Assembly (NCBI RefSeq): GCF_013177695.1
Contig: NZ_WOEY01000042.1
Span: 43,534 to 107,533, forward strand
Direction: 5' to 3'
DNA length: 64,000 nt
Source: Paraburkholderia solitsugae
Lineage (GTDB): Bacteria; Pseudomonadota; Gammaproteobacteria; Burkholderiales; Burkholderiaceae
The notes under the pieces were generated by a model. It was given only the letters and a program-made list of their open reading frames with translations, made no database searches and was not told the DNA's origin. Positions 38,421 through 47,826 of the stretch are shown here, in pieces; the first letter of the stretch is position 1, and the number at the start of each line of letters is the position of its first letter. A program made the translations under genes and the position numbers.

Positions 38421-39189
38421 GGCTGCGTCCCGTCTGCTGTCCCTTCAATCGAACCGAGCGGGTGCCCAGTCGTAGCGATTTTAACGAACGAATGCAACGA
38501 TCGACATAGTGCGGCCGGCCGGTGCCAGGCAGACGCTTCGGCATGCCGTCCGCGTGCGGCTTGCGCGGCAAATGGCCAGTGATCCACACAGTGCGGATGC
38601 CGAGTCGCCGGTAGTTCTTCAGATGCGAGCGCGTGTCTTCCACGAGGATCACGTCTTTGAGCGAGACGTGCGCGTCGCGCATCGCCTTACGCAGCATCGA
38701 ATGGTCAGGTTTGGCGCGCCAGTTGCGGCGATCGCGCATGTGTTCGATCGCAATCACCTGTTCGAACAGACGCTCGATGCGCAACTCTGCAAGCACCGCA
38801 CGCGCGTAGTCCTCGGGCGCGTTGGTCAGCACGATCTTGCGGCCGGGCAGCGACGCGACAAGGCGCGCGACACCGCGTTCGTGACGGATCATCGAGCCGA
38901 GATCGGGGAACGTGTGGACGACTTTAAGAAAGTCGTTTGGGTCGAGCGGATGGTGGCGTGCCAGACCGAGCAGCGTTGCACCGTAGCGTTGCGTGTAGCC
39001 GGTGCGCAGACGGTTGGCTTCGTCGATATCGACGCCCAGCGCGTCGATGATGTACTGCGTCATGCCCTGATTGATCGCCGGGAAGATCGCGTGCGAGGCG
39101 TGATGCAGCGTGTTGTCGAGATCGAACAGCCAGACCGGACTGCCGCCTGCGATGTGCGGACGACGGCGTCGGGAAGTGGGGGTGCGCAT
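38398..39189 (-). CDS. HAD-family pyrimidine 5'-nucleotidase
   Basis: 263-residue cytoplasmic HAD phosphatase. Motif I is WLFDLDNTLHHA, motif II KIVLTNAP, motif III the Lys in WRAKPDH and motif IV VILVEDTRSHL. The pattern FPAINQGMTQYI just after motif I is typical of pyrimidine 5'-nucleotidases of the SDT1/PPA type, which dephosphorylate UMP/CMP and related or damaged nucleotides. Its 3' end overlaps slmA by 23 bases, so the two are probably co-transcribed. argB lies 209 bases upstream. Confidence 0.85.
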   Translation of the reverse strand: MRTPTSRRRRPHIAGGSPVWLFDLDNTLHHASHAIFPAINQGMTQYIIDALGVDIDEANRLRTGYTQRYGATLLGLARHHPLDPNDFLKVVHTFPDLGSMIRHERGVARLVASLPGRKIVLTNAPEDYARAVLAELRIERLFEQVIAIEHMRDRRNWRAKPDHSMLRKAMRDAHVSLKDVILVEDTRSHLKNYRRLGIRTVWITGHLPRKPHADGMPKRLPGTGRPHYVDRCIRSLKSLRLGTRSVRLKGQQTGRSHAADRQA

Positions 39190-39342
39190 GATGGAGGACG
39201 CCGTTCAGGCGCAGGCAGTCGCTTCTCGCAGTGAACGCGGACAACGGTTCGCGATGCGGTAGACGATAAAAGAGGGGAGAGCGTGTTTGCGCCGGAGGGC
39301 GGCGCGCTGTGTACCGCTGGGTGCAGCGGCAGCGCAACTGCA

Positions 39343-39383
39343 CGGCACACATGGCATGCCGGGAAAGCGTGCCGTGTGTGCCG
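39343..39383. repeat. Strong hairpin downstream of argB
   Basis: CGGCACACATGGC (39343-39355) pairs with GCCGTGTGTGCCG (39371-39383) with one wobble across a 15-base loop, starting 16 bases after the argB stop on the minus strand. No T run follows, so it may stabilise the argB 3' end or pause RNA polymerase rather than act as a classical terminator. Confidence 0.5.
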
Positions 39384-39398
39384 GGTTTGAGGCAGGAA

Positions 39399-40496
<1,098 letters not shown>

Positions 40497-40563
40497 TCAC
40501 AGCGGCGCACCAGTCGTGGCATCATTTCCTGATTCAGGCTGAAGCGAGATCATCCGGCCCGTT

Positions 40564-40788
40564 ATGAAATTGTCAGCTTCCCACGCCGAAAGCAGTGCGC
40601 TGTGTCCGCGCTGCGGTCATGCATTCGATTGCGCCATGCATAAGGTGCCGTTCGACTGCTGGTGCCGCGAGATGCCGGCCCTGCCGGCAGACCGGCTCGA
40701 TCCGTCCGGCCGCTGCCTGTGTCCTGAATGTCTCGCAGCGGAGATCGCGCGAGCCGTGCAACCGGCGCGGGGAGCCGGTTCGCCTTGA
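40564..40788 (+). CDS. Small cysteine-rich CWC-domain protein
   Basis: 74 residues with three conserved clusters: CPRCGHAFDC, DCWCREMPALP and CLCPECL. This is the cysteine-rich CWC pattern of short proteobacterial proteins of unknown function; seven cysteines and two histidines suggest a zinc-binding fold. No strong ribosome site is visible before the ATG. It stands alone, convergent with the TPR gene. Confidence 0.75.
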   Translation: MKLSASHAESSALCPRCGHAFDCAMHKVPFDCWCREMPALPADRLDPSGRCLCPECLAAEIARAVQPARGAGSP

Positions 40789-40858
40789 ACGCGGCGCGGC
40801 TCTGGCGGCCGCGTTGCCGATCTATGCCGCGTGGTGCCGGGCCGCAAGCGAGCTCAGG

Positions 40859-42448
40859 TCACGTGCAACAGCCTCCAGTGCTGGATCCCATTGGCCGAAC
40901 TGTGGCTGCCGGTAGAGCGTCGCGCTCGGATACCACGGGCTGTCTGGCCGGTCGAGCAGCCAGACCCAATGCGGGTAACACCCATGTGCGCCGGCCGAGC
41001 GCGCCACTTAGATGCGCCACGGACGTGCAAACCGTAATGACGAGATCGAGCGCGCTGACAAACGCGGCTGTGTCGTCGAAGTTGGCGAATTCCGCGGTGT
41101 AGTCCGACATGGACAGACCCGCCGCCCGGGCCGCCGTAACGTCTGCCCCGGCACCCGGTTGCAACGAATAGAACGCCACATCGTGCATGCCGCCGAAATG
41201 CTCCGCATAGCGTTCCCAACCCACCCGTCGGAATGGATTGCGCTGATGGCCGTGGCTGCCGGTCCATGTCAGTCCGACTTTGAGTCTCGTTTCGCCGGCA
41301 AGCCTCTTTCGCCACGACTCGCTGGCTGTCGCGTCCGCTCGCAAATACGGCGTCGCCGCGGGGATCGTTTCTTCACGGGTGTCGAAGATCAAAGGCAAGC
41401 TGAGTAACGGAATTTCGTAGTCGAACGGTGGCAAAGATTCGACGCCGCCGCCAGCCGAATAACCGTCCACATGATCGCCGAGACTACGCGCGAGCAGCGC
41501 GCCCATCTGCGGAAATGAATTCCAGACGAGACGGCCGCCCTCGCGATGAATACGCTCGGCCAGCATCGGGATATAGCGGCTGAATTGCAAGACATCGCCC
41601 ATGCCCTGTTCACCCCACACCAGCAGTGTTTTGCCGGCAAGCGTTTCGCCTTGCCATGTCGGTGCAGGGAACGCGGGGCGGTTGCCGCCCAATTCAAGCG
41701 AGCCATCCCAGCGCGCTTCGTGGGTCTGCCAGCCGTGCGCGAAATCACCGCGCATGAGTTGCAGCATGCTCAGATTGGAGCGCGTGGTCGCGTCGTTGGG
41801 TGCTAATGCGCAGGCCGTTCTTGCGGCGTGCTCCGCTTCGTCCCAGCGTTGCGCTTCACGTAGCGCCAGCGCATAGTTGTTATGCGCCAGTGGGCTATGC
41901 GGCGCGCATTGCACGGCGCGTGCGCCGGCTTCGAGCGCGCGTGGCAGATTCAAATTGACGCGGCTTGCATGAGCGAGATTGGTCCATGCATCGCTGTGGC
42001 CGGGATCGTCATGAACGACACTTTCCAGTAGGGCGAGTCGCTCGGTCAGGACACCGCCTGTGTGTGCGAGGGCGCCAGCGAGATTGTTGCGCAACTGGGG
42101 CAATGTCGGATCAATGGCGAGTGCGCGCCGATAGAGTGCGATTGCCTCGTTATGCCGGTTTGCCATCTGCAGCGCGTAGCCGAAACGGAAGTGTGCAAGC
42201 GCGCGATGGGGATCGAGTTGGGCAATAATGGCGGCGAGTTCGATCGCGTCGTCATGACGATGTTGCTCGAGCAAAGTGATGATGAGCGAGTCGATGGACT
42301 CATCGTCGAGCGGATGGCGTTGTGCAGCGGCATCGAGCCAGTTGGCCTCTGCTTGCGCGGTGCCATTTTGCCGGGCTGCGGCGGCATGTCGCAGGAAAGT
42401 CAGGAAAGCTGATGAGGCGGGGGTCTCGCTATCCGAGATAGGTAGCAT
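40859..42448 (-). CDS. TPR protein with a glycosyltransferase-like domain, C-terminus frameshifted
   Basis: The N-terminal half has about six TPR units (for example ALAHFRFGYALQMANRHNEA, PLAHNNYALALREAQRWDEA); the C-terminal half resembles the GT9/GT41-like domain of large TPR proteins (TLLVWGEQGMGDVLQFSRY, KVGLTWTGSHGHQRNPFR). Near base 40975 the conserved reading jumps frame: after GALGRRTWVL the expected PHWVWLLDRPDSPWYPS continues in another minus-strand frame ending at 40822, while the open frame runs on to 40859 with unrelated residues. The motif DTSVAHL also reads CTSVAHL. Either a sequence error or a real truncating mutation. Start at 42448 is tentative. Confidence 0.75.
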   Translation of the reverse strand: MLPISDSETPASSAFLTFLRHAAAARQNGTAQAEANWLDAAAQRHPLDDESIDSLIITLLEQHRHDDAIELAAIIAQLDPHRALAHFRFGYALQMANRHNEAIALYRRALAIDPTLPQLRNNLAGALAHTGGVLTERLALLESVVHDDPGHSDAWTNLAHASRVNLNLPRALEAGARAVQCAPHSPLAHNNYALALREAQRWDEAEHAARTACALAPNDATTRSNLSMLQLMRGDFAHGWQTHEARWDGSLELGGNRPAFPAPTWQGETLAGKTLLVWGEQGMGDVLQFSRYIPMLAERIHREGGRLVWNSFPQMGALLARSLGDHVDGYSAGGGVESLPPFDYEIPLLSLPLIFDTREETIPAATPYLRADATASESWRKRLAGETRLKVGLTWTGSHGHQRNPFRRVGWERYAEHFGGMHDVAFYSLQPGAGADVTAARAAGLSMSDYTAEFANFDDTAAFVSALDLVITVCTSVAHLSGALGRRTWVLPALGLAARPARQPVVSERDALPAATVRPMGSSTGGCCT

Positions 42449-42577
42449 GGCTGAGTGTGGGTGGCGCCAGAACCGATGATGAGCGATCGGCTCGCGCAAC
42501 GCTGTCGCAAAAATACCATGCTACCGGCGCAAGGCCGCGAGGTCAGTCAGACGAGTCCGAACAGTTAAACTAAAGTC

Positions 42578-43888
42578 ATGCATCGTATAACTAACACCGG
42601 CCGGGTCAACCTCGGTCATCTGTTCTGGCTACGCAGCCTCGCCATCATTGGCCAGCTGATGACGATCGCGTTCGTGCAGATCTTCTTCGGCGTGCACCTG
42701 CCGTTGCCCGCCATGTTGCTCGTGATCGCTCTCGAAGTGATCTTCAACGGCCTCACGTGGTGGCGTGTCTCGCAGCAGCGGCCCGAATCCAATCTCGAAC
42801 TGTTCGGCCAGATCTGGGTCGATCTCGGCGCGTTGTCGGCGCTGCTGTTCCTTTCTGGTGGCACCACCAACCCCTTCGTTTCGCTGTACCTGCCATCGCT
42901 CGCGATTGCCGCAGCCGTGTTGCCGTGGTATCTGATGGCGTGGCTCGCCGCGTTCGCCGTGGCCTGCTACGCCGTGCTCGGCTTCGATTCCGTACCGCTC
43001 AATCTCGACAATCCGGCGAACCTGTTTGACTACTTTCGCGCCGGCATGTGGGTGAACTTCATGGTCAGCGTCGGCTTGATTGCATGGTTCGTCGCGCGCA
43101 TGTCACGCGCTCTGCGACTACGTGACGCAGCGCTCGGAGACGCGCAGCAGCGCTTGCTTCACGATGAACGCGCCGTCGCGCTCGGCGTGCAGGCTGCCAC
43201 TGTCGCGCACGAAATCGGCACGCCGCTGTCTACAATTGCGATGTTGTCCGAAGAATTGCGCGACGCCGCGCGAACCGACAAGGGGCTTGCGCCGTACAGC
43301 GCCGATCTCGAGCTGCTCGAACAGCAAATGGCGCTGTGTACTTCAGCGCTTGCGCGGCTGCGCAGCCGTGCATCGACCGCGACCAACCGGCAAACGGTCA
43401 GCGAGTGGCTCGAGTCGTTTGGCGAGCAATGGCGCCTGCGTCATCCGCATGTGAAGTTCGAGCGGATCGGTGTGCCGCCTGCGGACGTCAGTCTTGACGA
43501 TACGGTTGCCGTCAGTCAGATTCTTACGATTCTGCTCGACAACGCCGCGCGTGCGAGCCGCGATCACGTCACGCTGTCGTGCACGCTCACCGCTCGCGGC
43601 GACCAGATCGCATTCGAGGTATGCGACGCGGGCCCTGGCATTCCCGCCGCGTTGCGCGGGTCGCTTGGTGCGATGCCGGTCGACAGCACACAGGGCGGAC
43701 ACGGCGTGGGCTTGTATCTGGCATTTTCAGCGGCGGCGCGTCTGAAGGGATCGATCGAGCTGGCCGATGTCGGCGAGATCAAGCCGCGCGGCACGCGTGC
43801 AGTGTTGAGACTGCCGCTTGCAGTGCGCAAATTATCAGGTGCGGGCCCTCAAGGCACTACGCCATCCAACACGGAGAAACAGGCATGA
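42578..43888 (+). CDS. regB: RegB/PrrB-type redox sensor histidine kinase
   Basis: 436-residue membrane kinase with six N-terminal helices (about residues 15-175). The quinone-binding signature GGTTNPF is at 94-100; the H-box is HEIGTPLSTIAMLSEEL with His211. Cys254 in QQMALCTSAL lies at nearly the same distance from the His as the redox-active Cys265 of Rhodobacter RegB. The ATPase core has LLDNAARAS, DAGPGIP and GGHGVGLYLAF. Family members sense respiratory redox state and phosphorylate RegA. The start of regA overlaps its stop (ATGA). Confidence 0.94.
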   Translation: MHRITNTGRVNLGHLFWLRSLAIIGQLMTIAFVQIFFGVHLPLPAMLLVIALEVIFNGLTWWRVSQQRPESNLELFGQIWVDLGALSALLFLSGGTTNPFVSLYLPSLAIAAAVLPWYLMAWLAAFAVACYAVLGFDSVPLNLDNPANLFDYFRAGMWVNFMVSVGLIAWFVARMSRALRLRDAALGDAQQRLLHDERAVALGVQAATVAHEIGTPLSTIAMLSEELRDAARTDKGLAPYSADLELLEQQMALCTSALARLRSRASTATNRQTVSEWLESFGEQWRLRHPHVKFERIGVPPADVSLDDTVAVSQILTILLDNAARASRDHVTLSCTLTARGDQIAFEVCDAGPGIPAALRGSLGAMPVDSTQGGHGVGLYLAFSAAARLKGSIELADVGEIKPRGTRAVLRLPLAVRKLSGAGPQGTTPSNTEKQA

Positions 43889-44427
43889 GCGATATGAATT
43901 TTCTGGTGATCGACGACGATGAGGTGTTCTCCGGCATCCTCGCCCGCGGTTTGACGCGGCGCGGTTATACGGTGGCCGAAGCGCACAACGCGGATGAGGC
44001 GATCAAGTTGGCGAACCAGCAGAAGTTCAGCCAGATCACGGTAGACCTGCATCTCGGCAACGACTCCGGCCTGACGCTCGTCGCCCCCTTGCGTGATTTG
44101 CAGCCTGACGCGCGCATGCTGGTGTTGACCGGTTATGCCAGCATCGCCACCGCGGTACAGGCGGTGAAAGACGGTGCCGATAACTACCTGGCGAAGCCCG
44201 CCAATGTCGAGACGATTTTGTCGGCGCTGCAAAGCGAAGCGAGCGCGCTGCAAGCTGAAGAGGCGATTGAGCACCCCACGCCGTTGTCGGTTGCGCGTCT
44301 GGAGTGGGAGCATATTCAACGCGTGCTCGCGGAGCACGGCGGCAATATTTCAGCCACTGCGCGCGCGTTGAACATGCATCGTCGAACGCTGCAACGCAAG
44401 CTGGCGAAGCGGCCGGTCAAGCAGTAA
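43885..44427 (+). CDS. regA: RegA/PrrA-type response regulator
   Basis: 180 residues: receiver domain (DDDEVF pocket, phospho-acceptor Asp in ITVDLHLGNDSG, Lys in YLAKPA) and a C-terminal Fis-like helix-turn-helix ARALNMHRRTLQRKLAKR, the nearly invariant RegA recognition region. RegA proteins naturally lack an AAA+ domain. They control respiration, CO2 or nitrogen metabolism in alphaproteobacteria; targets here are unknown. GGAG precedes the ATG and a strong terminator follows. Confidence 0.94.
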   Translation: MSDMNFLVIDDDEVFSGILARGLTRRGYTVAEAHNADEAIKLANQQKFSQITVDLHLGNDSGLTLVAPLRDLQPDARMLVLTGYASIATAVQAVKDGADNYLAKPANVETILSALQSEASALQAEEAIEHPTPLSVARLEWEHIQRVLAEHGGNISATARALNMHRRTLQRKLAKRPVKQ

Positions 44428-44463
44428 GCGCTGGGGCACGCTCGTCTTTGCGGGCCGGAAAGC

Positions 44464-44497
44464 AAAAAGGGCTGTCTTTCACAAGACAGCCCTTTTT
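44464..44497 (+). terminator. Terminator after regBA, probably bidirectional
   Basis: AAAAAGGGCTGTCTT-tcac-AAGACAGCCCTTTTT, a 15-base perfect stem, lies between convergent regA and hslU and has A and T runs on both sides. Confidence 0.92.
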
Positions 44498-44558
44498 CTT
44501 ACGCGTCACACATGAAGGCCGCGCGCGCGAGGCGCACAACTTTAACGCGGCATTGGCA

Positions 44559-45905
44559 TCACAGCACGTAGCGCGACAGGTCTTCGTCTTCCGCCACTTC
44601 GTTCAGCGCGCGATCGACATACGCCGCGTCGATCTGCACCGTCTTGCCCGAGTGATTGCCGGCTGCGAACGAGACATCTTCGAGCAGTTTTTCAATCACC
44701 GTGTACAGGCGGCGTGCACCAATGTTTTCGGTCTTCTCATTGACCGAGTACGCGATTTCGGCCATACGGCGAATGCCGTCGTCAGCGAATTCCAGATGCA
44801 CGTCTTCCGTAGCCAGCAGTGCCTGGTATTGCTTGACGAGGCTCGCGTCGGTCGACACCAGGATAGATTCGAAATCGCCGACCGACAGCGAATCCAGTTC
44901 GACCCGAATCGGGAAGCGGCCTTGCAGTTCGGGAATCAGATCGCTCGGCTTGGCCAGATGAAATGCGCCGCTCGCGATGAACAGAATGTGGTCGGTCTTC
45001 ACCATGCCGTACTTGGTGTTGATCGTGGTGCCTTCGACGAGCGGCAGCAGATCGCGCTGCACGCCCTGACGCGACACTTCGCCACCGCCCGCTTCGTTAC
45101 GCGACGCGATCTTGTCGATTTCGTCGAGGAACACGATGCCGTTCTGCTCGACGTTCTGCACGGCCTTGGCTTTCACCTCTTCGTCGTTGAGCATCTTGCC
45201 GGCTTCTTCGTCGGTGAGGACCTTGAGTGCTTCCTTCACCTTCAGCTTGCGGCGCGTTTTCTTGCCGCCGCCGATGTTCGCGAACATCGAACGGATCTGC
45301 TCGGTCATGTCTTCCATGCCCGGCGGCCCCATGATGTCCATGCCCACTTGCGGCTGTTCGACGTCGAGTTCGATTTCCTTGTCGTCGAGCAGGCCTTCGC
45401 GCAGACGCTTGCGGAAGGTCTGGCGCGTGGTGCTGCCTTCGTCCGCCGTGTCGACGGCGCTCGAGCTCGCGCCGAAACCCACCGGCCGGGCGCTTGGCAA
45501 CAGGATGTCGAGAATGCGGTCTTCGGCCTGATCTTCGGCCTTGGTCCGGACTTTGCGCATTTCCGTCTCGCGCGTCTGCTTGATTGAGATCTCCATCAGA
45601 TCGCGCACAATGCTGTCGACGTCGCGGCCGACGTAGCCGACTTCGGTGAATTTGGTGGCTTCGATCTTGATGAACGGTGCGTCGGCCAGTTTCGCCAGGC
45701 GCCGCGCGATTTCGGTTTTGCCGACGCCGGTCGGTCCGATCATCAAAATGTTCTTCGGCGTGATTTCCTGACGCAGCGGGTCTTCAACCTGCTGACGGCG
45801 CCAGCGGTTGCGCAGCGCCACGGCAACTGCTTTCTTCGCGCGGCCTTGGCCGATGATGTGTTTGTCGAGTTCCGAGACGATCTCGGCAGGGGTCATGGTG
45901 CTCAT
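44559..45905 (-). CDS. hslU: HslU ATPase of the HslVU protease
   Basis: AAA+ unfoldase (448 residues) that feeds substrates to HslV. Walker [10 protein letters not shown], Walker B IVFLDEID and the pore signature [10 protein letters not shown] are present; the inserted I-domain spans about residues 110-240. [17 protein letters not shown] is the usual N-terminus. It lies nine bases after hslV on the same transcript. Heat-shock control through the hslV promoter is likely. Confidence 0.98.
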   Translation of the reverse strand: MSTMTPAEIVSELDKHIIGQGRAKKAVAVALRNRWRRQQVEDPLRQEITPKNILMIGPTGVGKTEIARRLAKLADAPFIKIEATKFTEVGYVGRDVDSIVRDLMEISIKQTRETEMRKVRTKAEDQAEDRILDILLPSARPVGFGASSSAVDTADEGSTTRQTFRKRLREGLLDDKEIELDVEQPQVGMDIMGPPGMEDMTEQIRSMFANIGGGKKTRRKLKVKEALKVLTDEEAGKMLNDEEVKAKAVQNVEQNGIVFLDEIDKIASRNEAGGGEVSRQGVQRDLLPLVEGTTINTKYGMVKTDHILFIASGAFHLAKPSDLIPELQGRFPIRVELDSLSVGDFESILVSTDASLVKQYQALLATEDVHLEFADDGIRRMAEIAYSVNEKTENIGARRLYTVIEKLLEDVSFAAGNHSGKTVQIDAAYVDRALNEVAEDEDLSRYVL

Positions 45906-45914
45906 CGTGGGTCC

Positions 45915-46451
45915 TTACTCGATCGTCTCGATGACGCGGTTATGGTTCGTATAGATGCACATGTCGCCGGCAATCTCCAGCGACTTCTCCACGATCTCGC
46001 GCGGCGACAGCTCGGTGTTGTCAACGAGCGCCTTCGCGGCGGCTTGCGCGTAAGCGCCGCCCGAACCGATCGCGCAGATGCCGCCTTCCGGATCGAGCAC
46101 GTCGCCGTTACCGGTAATGACGAGGGTGGTGGTGGCATCCGCGGCGATCAGCATCGCTTCGAGGCGGCGCAGCATGCGGTCGGTGCGCCAGTCTTTGGCG
46201 AGTTCGACGGCGGCGCGGGTCAGATTGCCCTGATGTTTTTCCAGCTTCGCTTCGAAACGGTCGAGCAGCGAGAAGGCGTCGGCCGTGCCGCCGGCGAAGC
46301 CGACCATCACCTTGCCGTTATAGATGCGCCGGACTTTCTTTGCACCGCCTTTCATGACGATGTTGCCCAGCGTCACCTGGCCGTCGCCGCCAAGCGCGAC
46401 CTTGTCGCCGCGCCGCACGGAAACGATCGTCGTGCCGTGAAATTGCTCCAT
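45915..46451 (-). CDS. hslV: HslV peptidase of the HslVU protease
   Basis: Proteasome-related threonine peptidase (178 residues). The catalytic Thr is Thr7 of [15 protein letters not shown], so removal of a six-residue propeptide MEQFHG is needed; in E. coli only Met is removed. [15 protein letters not shown] and [19 protein letters not shown] are family blocks. GAGGA lies about eight bases before the chosen ATG. First gene of hslVU. Confidence 0.97.
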   Translation of the reverse strand: MEQFHGTTIVSVRRGDKVALGGDGQVTLGNIVMKGGAKKVRRIYNGKVMVGFAGGTADAFSLLDRFEAKLEKHQGNLTRAAVELAKDWRTDRMLRRLEAMLIAADATTTLVITGNGDVLDPEGGICAIGSGGAYAQAAAKALVDNTELSPREIVEKSLEIAGDMCIYTNHNRVIETIE

Positions 46452-46582
46452 ATGCGTTCCTCTTTGCAAAACGGGTAGGACACGGTGATGCAGCACCACC
46501 GCATGAATCCTGAAAGCGGACGGCGCGCAACGCTGAAACGATCAACCGGTTGGCGCGCGCTCGTGCAACGCATGTTCGACTT

Positions 46583-46609
46583 ATTTTAGGGCGTGCGCGG
46601 TCATATCAA
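46583..46609 (-). promoter_or_regulatory. Candidate sigma-32 promoter of hslVU
   Basis: Reading the minus strand, TTGATA (46609-46604), a 12-base spacer and CCCTAAAAT (46591-46583) resemble TTGAAA-N11..16-CCCCATNT. A TTGATA/TAAAAT sigma-70 reading with 15-base spacing is the alternative. About 125 bases of leader separate it from hslV. Confidence 0.4.
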
Positions 46610-46680
46610 GAGCCGGCAAACGGCATAAGACAAAAACACGTTATTCAGAACGGGGAATGGTGCGGAAGGACACACAAAAG

Positions 46681-46709
46681 AAAAAAGGCGCACAGATCAC
46701 CGTGCGCCT
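46681..46709 (-). terminator. Terminator of dksA
   Basis: On the minus strand GGCGCAC / GTGCGCC encloses an eight-base loop and is followed by a run of six T (46686-46681), about 50 bases after the dksA stop. The wider gap 46452-46760 holds otherwise only the hslVU promoter region. Confidence 0.75.
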
Positions 46710-46760
46710 CTCGACGAAGCAGCTTAAAAGGGCGCGGAGCCGAAGCCGCGCCGCAGGCGT

Positions 46761-47180
46761 TCAGTCGCCGAACAGCTTCTGGCGCAGTTCGCGGCGTTCC
46801 TGCGCTTCGAGCGACAGGGTAGCCGTGGGCCGTGCGAGCAGGCGCGGAACGCCGATCGGCTCGCCGGTTTCTTCGCACCAGCCGTAATCGCCCGAGTCGA
46901 TGCGCGCGATCGATTGCTGCACCTTCTTCAGCAGCTTGCGTTCGCGGTCGCGCGTGCGCAGTTCCAGCGCATGCTCTTCCTCGATCGTTGCGCGGTCGGC
47001 CGGGTCCGGCACGATTACTGTTTCGCGCAGGTTCTCGGTCGTCTGGCCGGCATTGCGGAGAATGTCCGCCTGCAGCTGTTCGAGCTTGTTCTTGAAGAAA
47101 GCGAGCTGATCCTCATTCATGTAATCCTTGTCGCTCATCTTCAGGATTTCGGCTTCAGTCAAGAGTCGTTTCGTCGTCAT
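46761..47180 (-). CDS. dksA: RNA polymerase-binding factor DksA, zinc-ligand-poor form
   Basis: 139-residue ppGpp co-regulator that enters the RNA polymerase secondary channel. The coiled-coil tip D59-x2-D62-x-A64 (DPADRA) and EEEHALELRTRDRERKL are conserved. The C-terminal finger keeps only Cys102 (GWCEETGEPIG); the other three zinc cysteines of E. coli DksA are Thr105, Ser123 and Ala126, as in zinc-independent DksA2-type proteins. The start at 47180 (MTTKRLLTEAE) fits the family. It is followed by its own terminator. Confidence 0.95.
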   Translation of the reverse strand: MTTKRLLTEAEILKMSDKDYMNEDQLAFFKNKLEQLQADILRNAGQTTENLRETVIVPDPADRATIEEEHALELRTRDRERKLLKKVQQSIARIDSGDYGWCEETGEPIGVPRLLARPTATLSLEAQERRELRQKLFGD

Positions 47181-47826
47181 CTGGCTTGCTTCTTCAATGT
47201 GAGGCAAAACTCTTACATAGTGCCCGCACTTTCGTATTGCCCGCAAAGGCGCCACGAGGACGCTGAGCGCTGGGTGCGCACGGACGGTGGACTGTCGTGA
47301 CGCCGAAGCGCCTTGCGCCCACGCGCCGGGCGTCGCTACGCCTATGCGGGGCCGAACTCCTCTGGAAACCGTTTCTCAATTGCTCCTGAGGCATTGCTTG
47401 CCGGCAGCGCGCCTTTCGAGCTGTGCCAGCCGGCATTGTCGGCGTGAGTTCCGGACAAGATTTTCCGGCGCCGTTTCAGGCCCGGCACGGAATACGCGCT
47501 GACCGGGCAATTCGTTGTCATTCTCCAGTGGGCACGTATTGTAACTGAATCACAATCCAGCACCGCAACTGGTGAAAATCCCCGGCGGCGCACTGATATC
47601 CCGAAAATATAACGCGCGCACGGTCAAAAAGCGATGGTCGTGCACGCTTTAATACAGCAGGGTTTTCACGTGTTTTTCACACGACCGACATTTCAGCGGG
47701 CTTTCGGCCGCCCTCCCGCGCATTCTGCAGACAATTGCCTCGGTGCCCGCGGGGCGCACGCTCGTGGCTGGCGCGCTACACCACGCCAGGTGCCGCGCCA
47801 CTTGCATGGCACGGCAGGCGTGACGC
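47181..47826. other. Gene-free region between dksA and the COG0523 gene
   Basis: Some 645 bases with no supported coding sequence on either strand; the open frames are short, Arg/Cys-rich and lack ribosome sites. An inverted repeat TGCCGGC / GCCGGCA lies at 47399-47433. It must carry the dksA promoter; TATGTA in the minus strand near 47215 is a possible -10. I found no clear Zur-type dyad. Confidence 0.4.
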
